Origin: Massilia sp. Root133
GTDB lineage: Bacteria; Pseudomonadota; Gammaproteobacteria; Burkholderiales; Burkholderiaceae_D
Assembly: GCF_001426525.1 (NCBI RefSeq)
Contig: NZ_LMEW01000012.1
Location: 22,332 to 86,331 of the forward strand
Direction of reading: 5' to 3'
Length of the DNA stretch: 64,000 bases
Both the position numbers and the translations under genes were made by a program. The notes beneath the pieces were generated by a model. The model was given only the letters and a program-made list of their open reading frames with translations. It did no database searches and had not been told where the DNA came from. Of this stretch, positions 35,800-44,820 are shown piece after piece (within the stretch, counting starts at the first letter, position 1; each line of letters starts with the position of its first letter).

Positions 35800-38031
35800 A
35801 TGAAATTTCACCGGAAGGGCGTCGTCGCCGTCGCTGCACTGTCGTCGCTGTTGATGTCGTTCAGCGCGCGCGCCGACTGGGCCCAATCCACCGATCCCCT
35901 GGTCGTCCAGCCCGCGCCGGCCAATGGCGCCGTGCAGGCACAGAACCCGCCGGGATTTGCCTGGGCGCGTCATCCGACCGGTCCGGCCAGCTACGAGATC
36001 GAGATCACCCCGTCGGGCGGCTCGCCGGTGAAGGCGACGGTCGAGCGCAACTGGTACCTGCCGACCAAGGCATTGGCGCTGGGCAATTACACGTGGCGCG
36101 TGCGCCCCGCCGGTTCGACGGAATGGTCGACCCCGCGCGCGTTCGCGATCACGAGCAAGTCGACCGTGTTCGAAGTGCCCGACAACGCCACGCTGCGTTC
36201 GCGCATCCTGAACAAGGCGCGTCCCCGTTCGCTGGCCCCGTCGTTCACCGCGTACTCGACGTGGAGCTCGGCCAGGAAGGCCGACCTGGATCCGTACGTC
36301 AGCCGCATCATCAACGAAGTCAAGCTGCAGATGACGGCGCTGCCCGACCTGTCCGATTCGCGCTGGCCGATCGTGATCGCGTCGCCGCTGACGGCGCAGA
36401 TGGCCTCGCAGCAGACCGACGTGCGCAACCGCATCAACGAATCGTCGCGCCAGCTGGAAGCGGCCGCGGTGCTGTGGCGCCTGAAGAAGGACCCGGTCCA
36501 CCTGGCCGAAGCGCTCAAGCGCGGCGACCAGCTGGCCTCGCTGAATCCGGCCGGCCCCACCAGCTACGCCAACCAGGACCAGGCCACGCGCCAGATCGCG
36601 CTGTCGCTGCTGAAGGGCATGGACCTGCTGGCCGGTGACCTGGACGCGACCCGCAAGGCCAGGTGGCTCGGCGTCGTCAAGACGCGCGTGACGGAAATGT
36701 ACGGCAACATCGCAGGCGACAACGGCCGCCTCGACCAGTACCCGTTCGATTCGCACGGCAACACGCTGATGATCTACATGGCGCTGATCTCGACCTTGGC
36801 GCTGGGCGACATCCCGGAAGCGCAGACGTGGTTCGACTTCACGTTCCGCGCGTACGTGAACACCCCGTCGCCGTGGTCGGGTGCGGAAGGCGGCTACGCC
36901 AACGGCACCGCCTACGCCGAGTACGCGGCGGGCTACATGACGGCGCTGTGGGACCCGATCGTCCAGGCGACCGGCGTGAACCTGTACGCCAAGCCGTGGA
37001 CGCTGGGCTTCCTCGATTTCGCGACGCAGTTCACGCCGCCGGGCTCGAAAGTCCACGCTTTCGGCGACGGCTCCGAGACGAAGCCGGACCCGCGCGTATT
37101 CCGCGCCTTCGCCAACCGCATGGTGTCGCCGCGCGCCGCCTGGTACGTGGCCAACCTGCCGGGCCTCGAGGATTCGCTGTCCGTGGTCGAAGCGCCGTAC
37201 CCGATGCCGGTGAGTGGCACGACGCTGAAGGTCCCGCCGTCGAACTCGGCCTATTACCCGAGCACCGGCTGGGTCGCGATGCACAGCGACATCGGCTCGA
37301 CGGGCCGCACGTCGTTCTACTTCAAGTCCAGCCCGTACGGCTCGTTCAACCACAGCCACGGCGACCAGAACGGCCTGCTGCTGTCGGTCGCCGGCCAGCC
37401 GCTGCTGGTGAAGGCCGGCTGGTACGACTGGTACGGTTCGCCGCTGTGGACCGACTGGTACCACCAGACCAAGTCGCAGAACGCGGTCACGTTCGACGGC
37501 GGCAAGGGCCAGGTGGTCACCGGCTACCGCGAACAGCTGCAGCGCAACGGCCGCGTCACCGGCTTCTCGGCCCAGTCGACCTACGACTACGCCGAAGGCG
37601 ACGCGACCCCGTCGTACGGCGGCCAGCTGACGATGGCCAAGCGCCAGATCTGGTACCTGCACGGCCAGAACGCGATGGTCGTGCGCGACAAGATGCAGGC
37701 GGTCGTCGCCCACACGTACGAGTGGAACTTCCACGCGCCGGTGGCGATGACGGTCGAAAGCCCGTCGAGCGTCAAGATCGCGGCGGGCGGCCAGTCGGTG
37801 TGCCTGCGCGACCTGAACGGCAATGCGCCGTTCGCCAAGTGGAGCGGCCCGGCGCCCAAGTCCGGCGTGACGGAAGACCACGGCGCGTTCTACCTGAAGA
37901 ACGACGGCAAGTCGGCGGCCGAGTTCCTCGTGCTGATCGACGTCGGCTGCAAGCGTCCCACCACCAAGGTCGCCACGTCGGGCACGACCCGCACGCTGAC
38001 GGTCGGTACGCAGTCGGTGAACCTGAACTGA
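35800..38031 (+). CDS. Secreted heparinase II/III-family protein with DUF4962 domain (putative polysaccharide lyase)
   Basis: A 743-residue secreted protein: signal peptide (FHRKGVVAVAALSSLLMSFSARA), a small beta domain with FnIII-like features at about 35-130 (FAWARHPTGPASYEIEI, YTWRVRPAGS), an alpha/alpha toroid (DUF4962) at about 140-440, and a heparinase II/III C-terminal beta domain. In the latter, SFNHSHGDQNGLLLSVAG and KSQNAVTFDGG match the family core, with candidate catalytic Tyr/His residues. Such enzymes cleave uronic-acid polysaccharides by beta-elimination. In an EPS locus it may trim or release the polymer. It has its own regulatory region and a repeat starting 3 bp after the stop, so it may be a separate transcription unit. 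Confidence 0.8.
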   Translation: MKFHRKGVVAVAALSSLLMSFSARADWAQSTDPLVVQPAPANGAVQAQNPPGFAWARHPTGPASYEIEITPSGGSPVKATVERNWYLPTKALALGNYTWRVRPAGSTEWSTPRAFAITSKSTVFEVPDNATLRSRILNKARPRSLAPSFTAYSTWSSARKADLDPYVSRIINEVKLQMTALPDLSDSRWPIVIASPLTAQMASQQTDVRNRINESSRQLEAAAVLWRLKKDPVHLAEALKRGDQLASLNPAGPTSYANQDQATRQIALSLLKGMDLLAGDLDATRKARWLGVVKTRVTEMYGNIAGDNGRLDQYPFDSHGNTLMIYMALISTLALGDIPEAQTWFDFTFRAYVNTPSPWSGAEGGYANGTAYAEYAAGYMTALWDPIVQATGVNLYAKPWTLGFLDFATQFTPPGSKVHAFGDGSETKPDPRVFRAFANRMVSPRAAWYVANLPGLEDSLSVVEAPYPMPVSGTTLKVPPSNSAYYPSTGWVAMHSDIGSTGRTSFYFKSSPYGSFNHSHGDQNGLLLSVAGQPLLVKAGWYDWYGSPLWTDWYHQTKSQNAVTFDGGKGQVVTGYREQLQRNGRVTGFSAQSTYDYAEGDATPSYGGQLTMAKRQIWYLHGQNAMVVRDKMQAVVAHTYEWNFHAPVAMTVESPSSVKIAAGGQSVCLRDLNGNAPFAKWSGPAPKSGVTEDHGAFYLKNDGKSAAEFLVLIDVGCKRPTTKVATSGTTRTLTVGTQSVNLN

Positions 38032-38033
38032 TT

Positions 38034-38151
38034 GGGACCTCGAGAAACCGTCGCGAGCGGCAGCAATGGCGTCTGAGAAGCGGAGCTGTACGGGAGTACA
38101 GTGAGCATCGCAGGACGACGTTGCAACGCGCAGCAGGTTTATCGACGTTCC
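38034..38151 (-). repeat. Stop-codon-adjacent palindromic repeat, full copy C (inverted orientation)
   Basis: An element of about 118 bp beginning 3 bp after the stop. Ends are GGGACCTCGAGAAACC and GGTTTATCGACGTTCC. The core reads GAGAAGCGGAGCTGTACGGG and GAGCATCGCAGG, which is the reverse complement of the core of copies B and D. Gene-to-element distance is the same although the element is flipped. Confidence 0.75.
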
Positions 38152-38201
38152 AAACTCAGGCGTCACGTGGTGTCGTAACGCCCCGTGCTAGACTGGGCGC
38201 G

Positions 38202-39059
38202 ATGACGACACAGGTATTCCTGATCCAGGCACACAAGGACCTGGACCAGCTCAATGCGCTGGTCGAGCAGCTGCGCGACGACGATTTTCGCGTGGTTGTG
38301 AACCTCGACCGCAAGTGCGCGCTCGACCCCGCCGCCGTACACCCGTCCGCGCGGCTCGTGCGTGACCGCGTCGACGTCCACTGGGGCACGTTCAGCCAGG
38401 TGCAGGCGGTGCTGAACTCCCTCGCACAGATCGTGGCCGAGGTGCCCGATTTCGACAAGGTCATCTTCCTGTCCGCCCAGGACTTCCCGTTGCTGTCGAA
38501 TGCGCGCCTGAAAGAAGCGCTCGCGCGCCACGCCCACCAGGAACTGCTGGACACGGTCGCCATCGGCACCGGACCGGGCCAGTGGGCGGCCGGCTTCCGT
38601 TACCAGTATTTCTACCGCGACGACGGCCCGCGCCTGCTGCGCTGGGCCTGCCGCATCGTCAACCGCGCGATGCGCGCGACGGGCATCACGCGCCGCCTGC
38701 CGGGCGGCATGCGGCCATACGGCGGCTCGTCGTGGTGGGCGCTGTCGCGCGCCTGCGTGCAGGACATCCTCGCGCGCGTCGCGCGCGATCCCGGCCTCGT
38801 GCGCTTCTTCCGCCACTGCGCGTGTCCGGACGAGATGTTCTTCCAGACCCTCGTGATGAATTCGCCGTTCGCGCCCCGCGTGCTGGGCCAGAATTTCCGC
38901 TACGTGCAGTGGCCCGAACACGGCGCCCGCAACCCGAAAATCCTCGACGAAGGCGACTTCGAGCGCATCGCCGCGTCGCGCGCCCACTTCTGCCGCAAGA
39001 TCGACAGCGAGGCCAGCGCCGCGCTGCTGCCGCGCCTGCTCGCGCTCAGGGCCGCCTAG
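38202..39059 (+). CDS. Beta-1,6-N-acetylglucosaminyltransferase-like protein (GT14, core-2/I-branching type)
   Basis: A 285-residue protein resembling the Branch/GT14 family: QVFLIQAHKDLDQLNALVEQL at the start, VNLDRKC, the DKVIFLSAQDFPLL block near residue 85, GGSSWWALSR and CPDEMFFQTLVMNS. The last block carries the catalytic acidic residue. Bacterial members add sugars to EPS or O-antigen side chains. No membrane segment. The ATG at 38202 opens the N-terminal beta strand; the same frame is open far upstream only as an artefact of overlapping the lyase gene. Confidence 0.8.
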   Translation: MTTQVFLIQAHKDLDQLNALVEQLRDDDFRVVVNLDRKCALDPAAVHPSARLVRDRVDVHWGTFSQVQAVLNSLAQIVAEVPDFDKVIFLSAQDFPLLSNARLKEALARHAHQELLDTVAIGTGPGQWAAGFRYQYFYRDDGPRLLRWACRIVNRAMRATGITRRLPGGMRPYGGSSWWALSRACVQDILARVARDPGLVRFFRHCACPDEMFFQTLVMNSPFAPRVLGQNFRYVQWPEHGARNPKILDEGDFERIAASRAHFCRKIDSEASAALLPRLLALRAA

Positions 39060-39080
39060 GTTTCCTTAAGACTCGCGCAA

Positions 39081-39108
39081 TTGTGCGCAGTGACGAGTAA
39101 GCTAGAAT
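39081..39108 (+). promoter_or_regulatory. Possible internal promoter of the second glycosyltransferase run
   Basis: TTGTGC (39081-39086) and TAGAAT (39103-39108) are separated by 16 bp, 35 bp before the next ATG. It could allow transcription of 39144 onwards independent of upstream genes. Confidence 0.4.
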
Positions 39109-39143
39109 CGGATTCCATGCGTTGTTCATAAGGCAAGGAATCC

Positions 39144-40352
39144 ATGCGTTCCATCCTCTTTGTCGTCCGCGATCCATTGCCCCCCATCCGCGCCGACGTG
39201 CGCACCCTGTTCGGCACGGAGATGCCCCGCTACGGCGTGGCGACGGAGCTGGTGGGGCAGGGCGGCAGCGGCGATGCGTCGCCGTGGCCGGCCGGCGGCA
39301 TGCACGTCGTCGGTTCGCTGCGCAGCCGCTTCGCCAGCGTGTGCGCGCCGCTGTGGGACCTGCTGGGACTCGTGCGTGCGCTGCGCCACGGCCGGCCCGA
39401 CTGCATCCAGGTGCGCGACAAGATCGCCAGCGGCGTGCTCGGACGCATCGTGGCCGCGCTGCTGCGCGTGCCGTTCCTCTACTGGATGTCGTTCCCCATC
39501 GTCGAAGGCTTCGAGGTCCGGCGCGACGACATCGGGCGTCACGGCCGCGGCCTGAAATGGCTGGGCCATGCGCTGCGCGCGTGGGCATCGCGCGCGGCCA
39601 TCTACCGCTTCGTGCTGCCCGGCGCGCGCCACGTGTTCGTGCAGAGCGATGCGATGGCCGACTGGCTCGCCGCGAAAGGTTTCGATCGTTCGACCATGAC
39701 GGCCGTGCCGATGGGCGTGGACGCGGCGCTGTTCGACCGCGCCAATGTCGAACCGGTCGACGATCCGCGCCTGGATAACCGCCGCGTCGTGCTGTACCTG
39801 GGCCGCATCGCCCGTTCGCGCCGCTCCGACTTCCTGCTCGACGTGGCGGACAGGCTGCGCGCAACCAATCCAGACGTGCTGCTCGTGATCGCCGGCGACG
39901 CCCCGTCCGACGACGAGATGGCGTGGATGCGCCGCGAAATCGCGCGCCGCGGCCTCGACGGCCACGTGTTGCTGACGGGCTGGCTGCCCCAGCGCACGGC
40001 GCTCGGCTATGCCGTGCGGGCCGAGGTGGGCCTGTCGCCGATCCCGCGCGGCACCTTGTTCGACGTGTCGTCGCCCACGAAACTCGTCGAATACCTGGCG
40101 CTCGGCATCCCCAGCGTCGCCAACGATATCCCCGACCAGAAACTTGTCATCGACGAGAGCGGGGCGGGCCTGTGCGTGACCATGGAGCCGGTGCCGTTCG
40201 CCGATGCCGTTCTGCAATTGTTAAATGATGGGGCGCTTGCTGCCGAGTTCGCATTACGTGGGCCACCGTACGTAACAAGCCACCGAACGTATGATATTCT
40301 CGGTAACAATGTTGCAAAAACTTACAAAAAAATCCTGACGGAGTCGCGGTAA
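39144..40352 (+). CDS. Glycosyltransferase family 4
   Basis: A 402-residue GT-B enzyme. The second domain starts at VVLYLGRIARSRRSD, followed by VIAGDAPSDD and HVLLTGWLPQ. The nucleotide-sugar site block SSPTKLVEYLALGIPSVAND carries the conserved Glu. The N-terminal half (VRDPLPPIRADVRTLFG) is less typical. GGCAAGGAATCC precedes the ATG. The gene is followed 2 bp later by the adenylate-forming enzyme. Confidence 0.82.
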   Translation: MRSILFVVRDPLPPIRADVRTLFGTEMPRYGVATELVGQGGSGDASPWPAGGMHVVGSLRSRFASVCAPLWDLLGLVRALRHGRPDCIQVRDKIASGVLGRIVAALLRVPFLYWMSFPIVEGFEVRRDDIGRHGRGLKWLGHALRAWASRAAIYRFVLPGARHVFVQSDAMADWLAAKGFDRSTMTAVPMGVDAALFDRANVEPVDDPRLDNRRVVLYLGRIARSRRSDFLLDVADRLRATNPDVLLVIAGDAPSDDEMAWMRREIARRGLDGHVLLTGWLPQRTALGYAVRAEVGLSPIPRGTLFDVSSPTKLVEYLALGIPSVANDIPDQKLVIDESGAGLCVTMEPVPFADAVLQLLNDGALAAEFALRGPPYVTSHRTYDILGNNVAKTYKKILTESR

Positions 40353-40354
40353 CA

Positions 40355-41641
40355 ATGTCGATGTGGACCTACTCGCTGAAGTGCTCGCTGCGTTCGCTCG
40401 TGCGCGAAGCGGTCCGCAACGTCTGGGGCAGGGCGTTGGTCTATCCGGGCCTGGTCGCGAACGAACGCTCGCGCGAGGCGCTCGCCGCGTACGTCGCGCG
40501 GCGCGCCCGCCAGGTCGGCGTGCCGCTGGACGGCGACGGGACGGCGCTGCCGCGGCTGTCCGCCGGCAGCGCCATGCTGACGAAGGCCGACGTGCGCCAG
40601 CACCCGGAACGACTGGTGCGCCCGCGCGGCCCCGGTTCGTGGATCCGCACGACCATCAAGACGAGCGGCACGTCCGGCTCGCCGCTGACCATCGTGCAGT
40701 CGCTCGCCAACCTCGTGCGCGAGGAAGGTTTCGTGCACCGCCAGCTGCAATGGATAGGCTGGCGCAAGGGCCAGCCGCGCGCGTGGATCCGCGGCGACAT
40801 CGTCTGCCCCGACCATCCGGCGGACGGCCGTTACTGGTGCCGCGACTGGGTGGGCAATATGCTCATGATGTCCTCGTACCATTTGTCGAACGATACGATC
40901 GGCCGCTACATAGCCGAACTGGAAAGCTTCGATCCCGTCGTGATCCACGCGTACCCGTCGTCGATCGCGGCGCTGGCCGCGTGGCTCAACGCGGCCGGTA
41001 GAAGCTATCGCGGACGCGCCCTCCAGGGCGTGATGACGTCGTCCGAGACACTGGCGCCGGACGTGCGCGCGGCCGTGGAGCAGGCATTCGGCGTGAAGGT
41101 GTTCGACTGGTACGGCCAGGCCGAGCGCGTGGCCGCCATCGGCACGTGCGAGGAGGGCCGTTACCACGTGCTCACGGATTATTCCGGCGTCGCACTGCTG
41201 GATACCGAGGGCGGTGCCTGCGAACTGGTCGGCACGTCGCTGAACAATGCCGCGATGCCGCTCGTGCGCTACCGCACGGGCGACACCGTGATCCCGGACG
41301 GAGAACCTTGCCCCTGCGGCCGGGTGTTCCCGACGATCAAGGCCGTGATCGGGCGCCAGGAAAAGATCGTCACCCTGCCGGACGGCCGCATCATCGCCCG
41401 GCTGGACCGCGTTTTCCAGGGCCATGACCGGCACCTCGTCGAAGGGCAGGTGCTGTACCGCGGCGCCGGCGAGTTCGTGCTGCGCGTCGTGACGGCCGAC
41501 GGTTTTTCGGATGCGGACGAGCGGGCGCTGGTCGACAAGTTCCTGCTGCGCGTGCCCGGTGTGAAGGTGCGCGTCGAGCGCGTGGCGGCGATTCCGCGTG
41601 GGCCGAACGGCAAGTTCGAGTTCATCGCGATCGAGAGTTGA
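40355..41641 (+). CDS. CapK-like / phenylacetate-CoA-ligase-like adenylate-forming enzyme
   Basis: A 428-residue member of the ANL superfamily close to PaaK and CapK. The AMP-binding P-loop is KTSGTSGSP near residue 103, the adenine-binding region is FDWYGQAERVAA (normally YG-[TS/A]-E), and the hinge/phosphate region RYRTGD is near residue 306. CPCGR is a CapK-type feature. The C-terminal lid ends with GPNGKFEFI, with the conserved Lys. CapK-like proteins are common in capsule loci, where they are suspected to activate an acyl or amino acid group for polymer decoration; no reaction is proven. It lies 2 bp after a GT4 gene, supporting co-translation. Confidence 0.82.
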   Translation: MSMWTYSLKCSLRSLVREAVRNVWGRALVYPGLVANERSREALAAYVARRARQVGVPLDGDGTALPRLSAGSAMLTKADVRQHPERLVRPRGPGSWIRTTIKTSGTSGSPLTIVQSLANLVREEGFVHRQLQWIGWRKGQPRAWIRGDIVCPDHPADGRYWCRDWVGNMLMMSSYHLSNDTIGRYIAELESFDPVVIHAYPSSIAALAAWLNAAGRSYRGRALQGVMTSSETLAPDVRAAVEQAFGVKVFDWYGQAERVAAIGTCEEGRYHVLTDYSGVALLDTEGGACELVGTSLNNAAMPLVRYRTGDTVIPDGEPCPCGRVFPTIKAVIGRQEKIVTLPDGRIIARLDRVFQGHDRHLVEGQVLYRGAGEFVLRVVTADGFSDADERALVDKFLLRVPGVKVRVERVAAIPRGPNGKFEFIAIES

Positions 41642-41709
41642 AGCGTGCGCACGGCGGAAAAATCATGATGTACTATCGAAATATTGTCCATTTCATAAGG
41701 GCTTGAGCG

Positions 41710-42816
41710 TTGGAACGACCAGCACAGATGCGGACGAAGGCCCCGCCACGGGTCCTGATGGTCGGCACCGCGCTCGAAGGCAGGGGCGGGGTGGCGGCAG
41801 TGGTGTCCGTGCTGCGCCGTCATGGCCTGTTCGAGCGCGAATCGGTGCGCTACGTGGCCACCCACCGCGACGGTTCGCCGCTCGTGAAGGCGCAGGGTGC
41901 ATTGGCCGGGTTCTGGCAGACGTTCGTCGCCTGCCTGGTGCGGCATCCGGCCGTCGTCCACGTGCACGCGGCGTCGCATGCCAGCTTCCTGCGCAAGTCG
42001 GTCGTGCTGCTGATCGCGCGCCTGGCCGGTTGCAAGACCATTTTCCACCTGCACGGTGGCGGCTTCCGCACGTTCGCCGCCGAGGAAGCGGGCTTCCTGC
42101 TGCGGCGCTGGATCCGCCACACGCTGGAAGCGAGTTCGCGCGTGATCACCCTGTCCGAAGGCTGGGCCCAGTTCGTGCACGCGTTCGCGCCGCGCGCCCG
42201 CGTGGCCGTCGTGCCGAATGCCGTGCCGCTGCCCGTGCTGCCGTCCAGGGACGCCGCCGTGCCCGGCCGCATCCTGTTCCTGGGCCGGCTGGAAACAGCC
42301 AAGGGCGTGCATGAATTGCTGGATGCGGGCGCCCGCATCGTGCGCGAAGCATCGGGCCCGACGCCGCTGCGTCTCGTGTTCGGCGGCGAGGGCGATGCGC
42401 AAGGGGTGCGCCGGCGCGCGGCCGAGCTGGGCATCGCCGAACGCATCGAATTGCTGGGCTGGGTCGGCCCCGAGGCGCGCGACGCCGAGCTGGCGAAGGC
42501 CAGCGTGTTCTGCCTGCCTTCCCACGCGGAAGGCTTGCCGATGTCGATGCTGGAAGCGATGGCGGCGCGCAAGGCCGTCGTCGCGACGCACGTCGGCGGC
42601 ATTCCCGAAACCCTGCGCGACGGCGACAACGGCCTGCTGGTGCCGCCGCGCGACGAACGGGCGCTCGCCAGGGCGCTTGCACGACTCCTGGGCGATACCG
42701 CCCTGCGCGACCGGCTGGCGGAACGTGCGCGCGCAACCATCGAACAACAATACTCAACCGAGGTGGTGTGCGGGCAATTGTCCGCAATCTACCGTGAACT
42801 GGCGGGGACACGATGA
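41710..42816 (+). CDS. Glycosyltransferase family 4
   Basis: A 368-residue GT-B enzyme with N-terminal VGTALEGRGGVAAVVSVL and HLHGGGFRTFA. The second domain starts at RILFLGRLETAKGVHELL, and the donor-binding block is SHAEGLPMSMLEAMAARKAVVA with the EX7E motif. The TTG at 41710 has AAGGG upstream; an ATG at 41728 is possible but lacks a ribosome site. Its TGA overlaps the next start (ATGA). Sugar unknown. Confidence 0.84.
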   Translation: MERPAQMRTKAPPRVLMVGTALEGRGGVAAVVSVLRRHGLFERESVRYVATHRDGSPLVKAQGALAGFWQTFVACLVRHPAVVHVHAASHASFLRKSVVLLIARLAGCKTIFHLHGGGFRTFAAEEAGFLLRRWIRHTLEASSRVITLSEGWAQFVHAFAPRARVAVVPNAVPLPVLPSRDAAVPGRILFLGRLETAKGVHELLDAGARIVREASGPTPLRLVFGGEGDAQGVRRRAAELGIAERIELLGWVGPEARDAELAKASVFCLPSHAEGLPMSMLEAMAARKAVVATHVGGIPETLRDGDNGLLVPPRDERALARALARLLGDTALRDRLAERARATIEQQYSTEVVCGQLSAIYRELAGTR

Positions 42817-44786
42817 TGAGCGAAGCGACAGGGATGGTCTGGCTGGTCAACCGATTGCGCTGCATGTCCGTGGCCGAGGTCGGCTATCGGATCCAGCAGG
42901 CGGCTGTCACGCGCGTGGCGAAACGCATGCGCGCTCGCGCCGCGCCGCCGCTGCCCCGGGCCCGCACGTTCAGCGTCCGCGGGGCACCCACCGCGTTGCC
43001 CGCCATCTTGCAGGCCGAGCGCGACGCATTGCTGGCGGACGCCGACAGCATCTGCGCCGGCCACGTCGTCCTGTTCGCCAACCGTAGATTCGATGTCGGC
43101 ATGCCGCCCGTGTGGAACCGCGATCCGGACAGCGGCGTCCTCGGACCCGCCATCTACGCGGGCGACATCACGATCACGAACCGCGAACAGGTCGGCGACA
43201 TCAAGCACGTGTGGGAACTGAACCGCCACCTGCACCTCGTGCGCCTCGCGCAGGCGTGGGCCGTGACGAACGACGTCGCCTGGCTGCACGCGCTGCAGGC
43301 GCAGCTGCGCAGCTGGCTCGACCAGTGCCCGCCCCTCGTCGGCCCCAACTGGACGAGCTCGCTGGAACTGGGCATCCGCCTCATCAACTGGGGCCTCGTG
43401 TGGCAGATGATCGGCGGCGAAGGCAGCGGCCTGTTCGCGGGCGAGGAGGGCCAGCGCCTGCGCGCCGACTGGCTGGACAGCATCCACGCCCACTGCACCG
43501 CGATCGCGCGGCATTTATCCCGCCATTCGTCGGCGAACAATCACCTGATCGGCGAACTGGCCGGCCTGTACGTGGGCGCGTCGATCTGGCCGTGCTGGAA
43601 GTCGTCGGGCGCATGGCTGGAACAGGCGCGGCGCGAACTGGAGCACGAAGCGCAGGCGCAGTTCTCGCGCGACGGCGTGAACCGCGAGCAGGCGTTCGCG
43701 TACCACATCTTTTCGTCCGAATTCCTGTTCGTGGCGGGCCTCGTCGGCCAGGCCTGCGACCACCCGTTCTCGCGCGCCTACTGGACCGCGTTGCTGCGCG
43801 CGCTGCGCTTCCTGCGCTCCGTGCGCGACCTGGAAGGCAACGTGCCGATGGTCGGTGACGCGGACGACGGCATCGTGTTCCGGCTGGATTCTCCCGGCAG
43901 CGACCGCGCCGAACAACTGCTGGCGCTGGGCGACGCCGTGCTGCGCAGCAGCCAGCCTACGCATCCCGGCGTGCGCTGGCTGCTGCACACCTTGCCCGGC
44001 AAGCGGCCGGAAGCGGATCCGCACGAGTCGGAGACGGGCTGGGCGTTCCCGGACGGGGGCTATTTGCTGTTCGGGTCGCACTTCGGCGAGCCCGGCGAGA
44101 TCAAGGGCATGGTCGATTGCGGCCCGCTGGGCTATCTCGGCATCGCCGCGCACGGCCATGCGGACGCGCTGGCGCTGACGCTCTCCATCGGCGGCGAGGA
44201 ATGCCTCGTCGATCCCGGCACGTATTCGTACTGGCAGGAACCCAAGTGGCGCGACTATTTCCGCGGCACGTCGGCGCACAACACGGTGCGCATCGACGGG
44301 CTCGACCAGTCGGTGTCCGGCGGGCGCTTCATGTGGCTGAAAAAGGCGCGGGCCTCGATCGAGCGCATGCCGCAATCGCCGCACGAATTCGATTTCCGCG
44401 GGTCGCACGACGGTTACGAGCGCCTCGCCGATCCCGTCCGGCATATGCGGAGTGTCCGGTTCGACGCGGCGAGCGCGACCCTGACCGTGCGCGACGAGAT
44501 CGCCGCCAAGAAACATCACCAGGTCGAGCTATTCTGGCATTTCGCGCCCGGCCTGGACGTGCGCCTGAACAGCGCCGGCCTGCACGTGCGGGGCAAGCGC
44601 TTCGCGCTGCAGATGCATGCGCACGGCGCGGACCTGAAGCTGGAACTGGTGCGCGGCAACGAAAATCCGCCGCTCGGCTGGTACTCGCGCTGCTATGAAA
44701 GCAGGCAGCCGTGCGACGTTCTGAAGATCAGCACCGTATCGTCCGCCGTTCCGGTCGAGTGCAAGTTTACAATAACGTTTTTCTAA
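42813..44786 (+). CDS. Heparinase II/III-family protein, cytoplasmic-looking (no signal peptide)
   Basis: A 657-residue protein with the N-terminal alpha-helical toroid typical of the family (NRLRCMSVAEVGYRIQQA, WTSSLELGIRLINWGL, SANNHLIGELAGLY). The C-terminal beta domain has HGHADALALTLSIGGEE, VDPGTYSY and TSAHNTVRIDG. The His-rich HGHAD and TSAHNT motifs match the family's catalytic/metal region. Such genes are frequent in EPS and capsule loci together with glycosyltransferases, where the role (lyase, epimerase or structural) is unsettled. No signal peptide is visible, unlike the DUF4962 protein at 35800. It overlaps the GT4 gene by 4 bp. Confidence 0.85.
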   Translation: MMSEATGMVWLVNRLRCMSVAEVGYRIQQAAVTRVAKRMRARAAPPLPRARTFSVRGAPTALPAILQAERDALLADADSICAGHVVLFANRRFDVGMPPVWNRDPDSGVLGPAIYAGDITITNREQVGDIKHVWELNRHLHLVRLAQAWAVTNDVAWLHALQAQLRSWLDQCPPLVGPNWTSSLELGIRLINWGLVWQMIGGEGSGLFAGEEGQRLRADWLDSIHAHCTAIARHLSRHSSANNHLIGELAGLYVGASIWPCWKSSGAWLEQARRELEHEAQAQFSRDGVNREQAFAYHIFSSEFLFVAGLVGQACDHPFSRAYWTALLRALRFLRSVRDLEGNVPMVGDADDGIVFRLDSPGSDRAEQLLALGDAVLRSSQPTHPGVRWLLHTLPGKRPEADPHESETGWAFPDGGYLLFGSHFGEPGEIKGMVDCGPLGYLGIAAHGHADALALTLSIGGEECLVDPGTYSYWQEPKWRDYFRGTSAHNTVRIDGLDQSVSGGRFMWLKKARASIERMPQSPHEFDFRGSHDGYERLADPVRHMRSVRFDAASATLTVRDEIAAKKHHQVELFWHFAPGLDVRLNSAGLHVRGKRFALQMHAHGADLKLELVRGNENPPLGWYSRCYESRQPCDVLKISTVSSAVPVECKFTITFF

Positions 44787-44820
44787 CAGCGTTTTTCCAT
44801 AACTAAAGGGATTGTTTCAA

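Noticed and set aside
36663-38201. Upstream extension of the GT14 frame across the lyase-like gene
   Set aside because: Low-complexity Arg-rich translation overlapping the lyase; the GT14 domain begins at the ATG at 38202.
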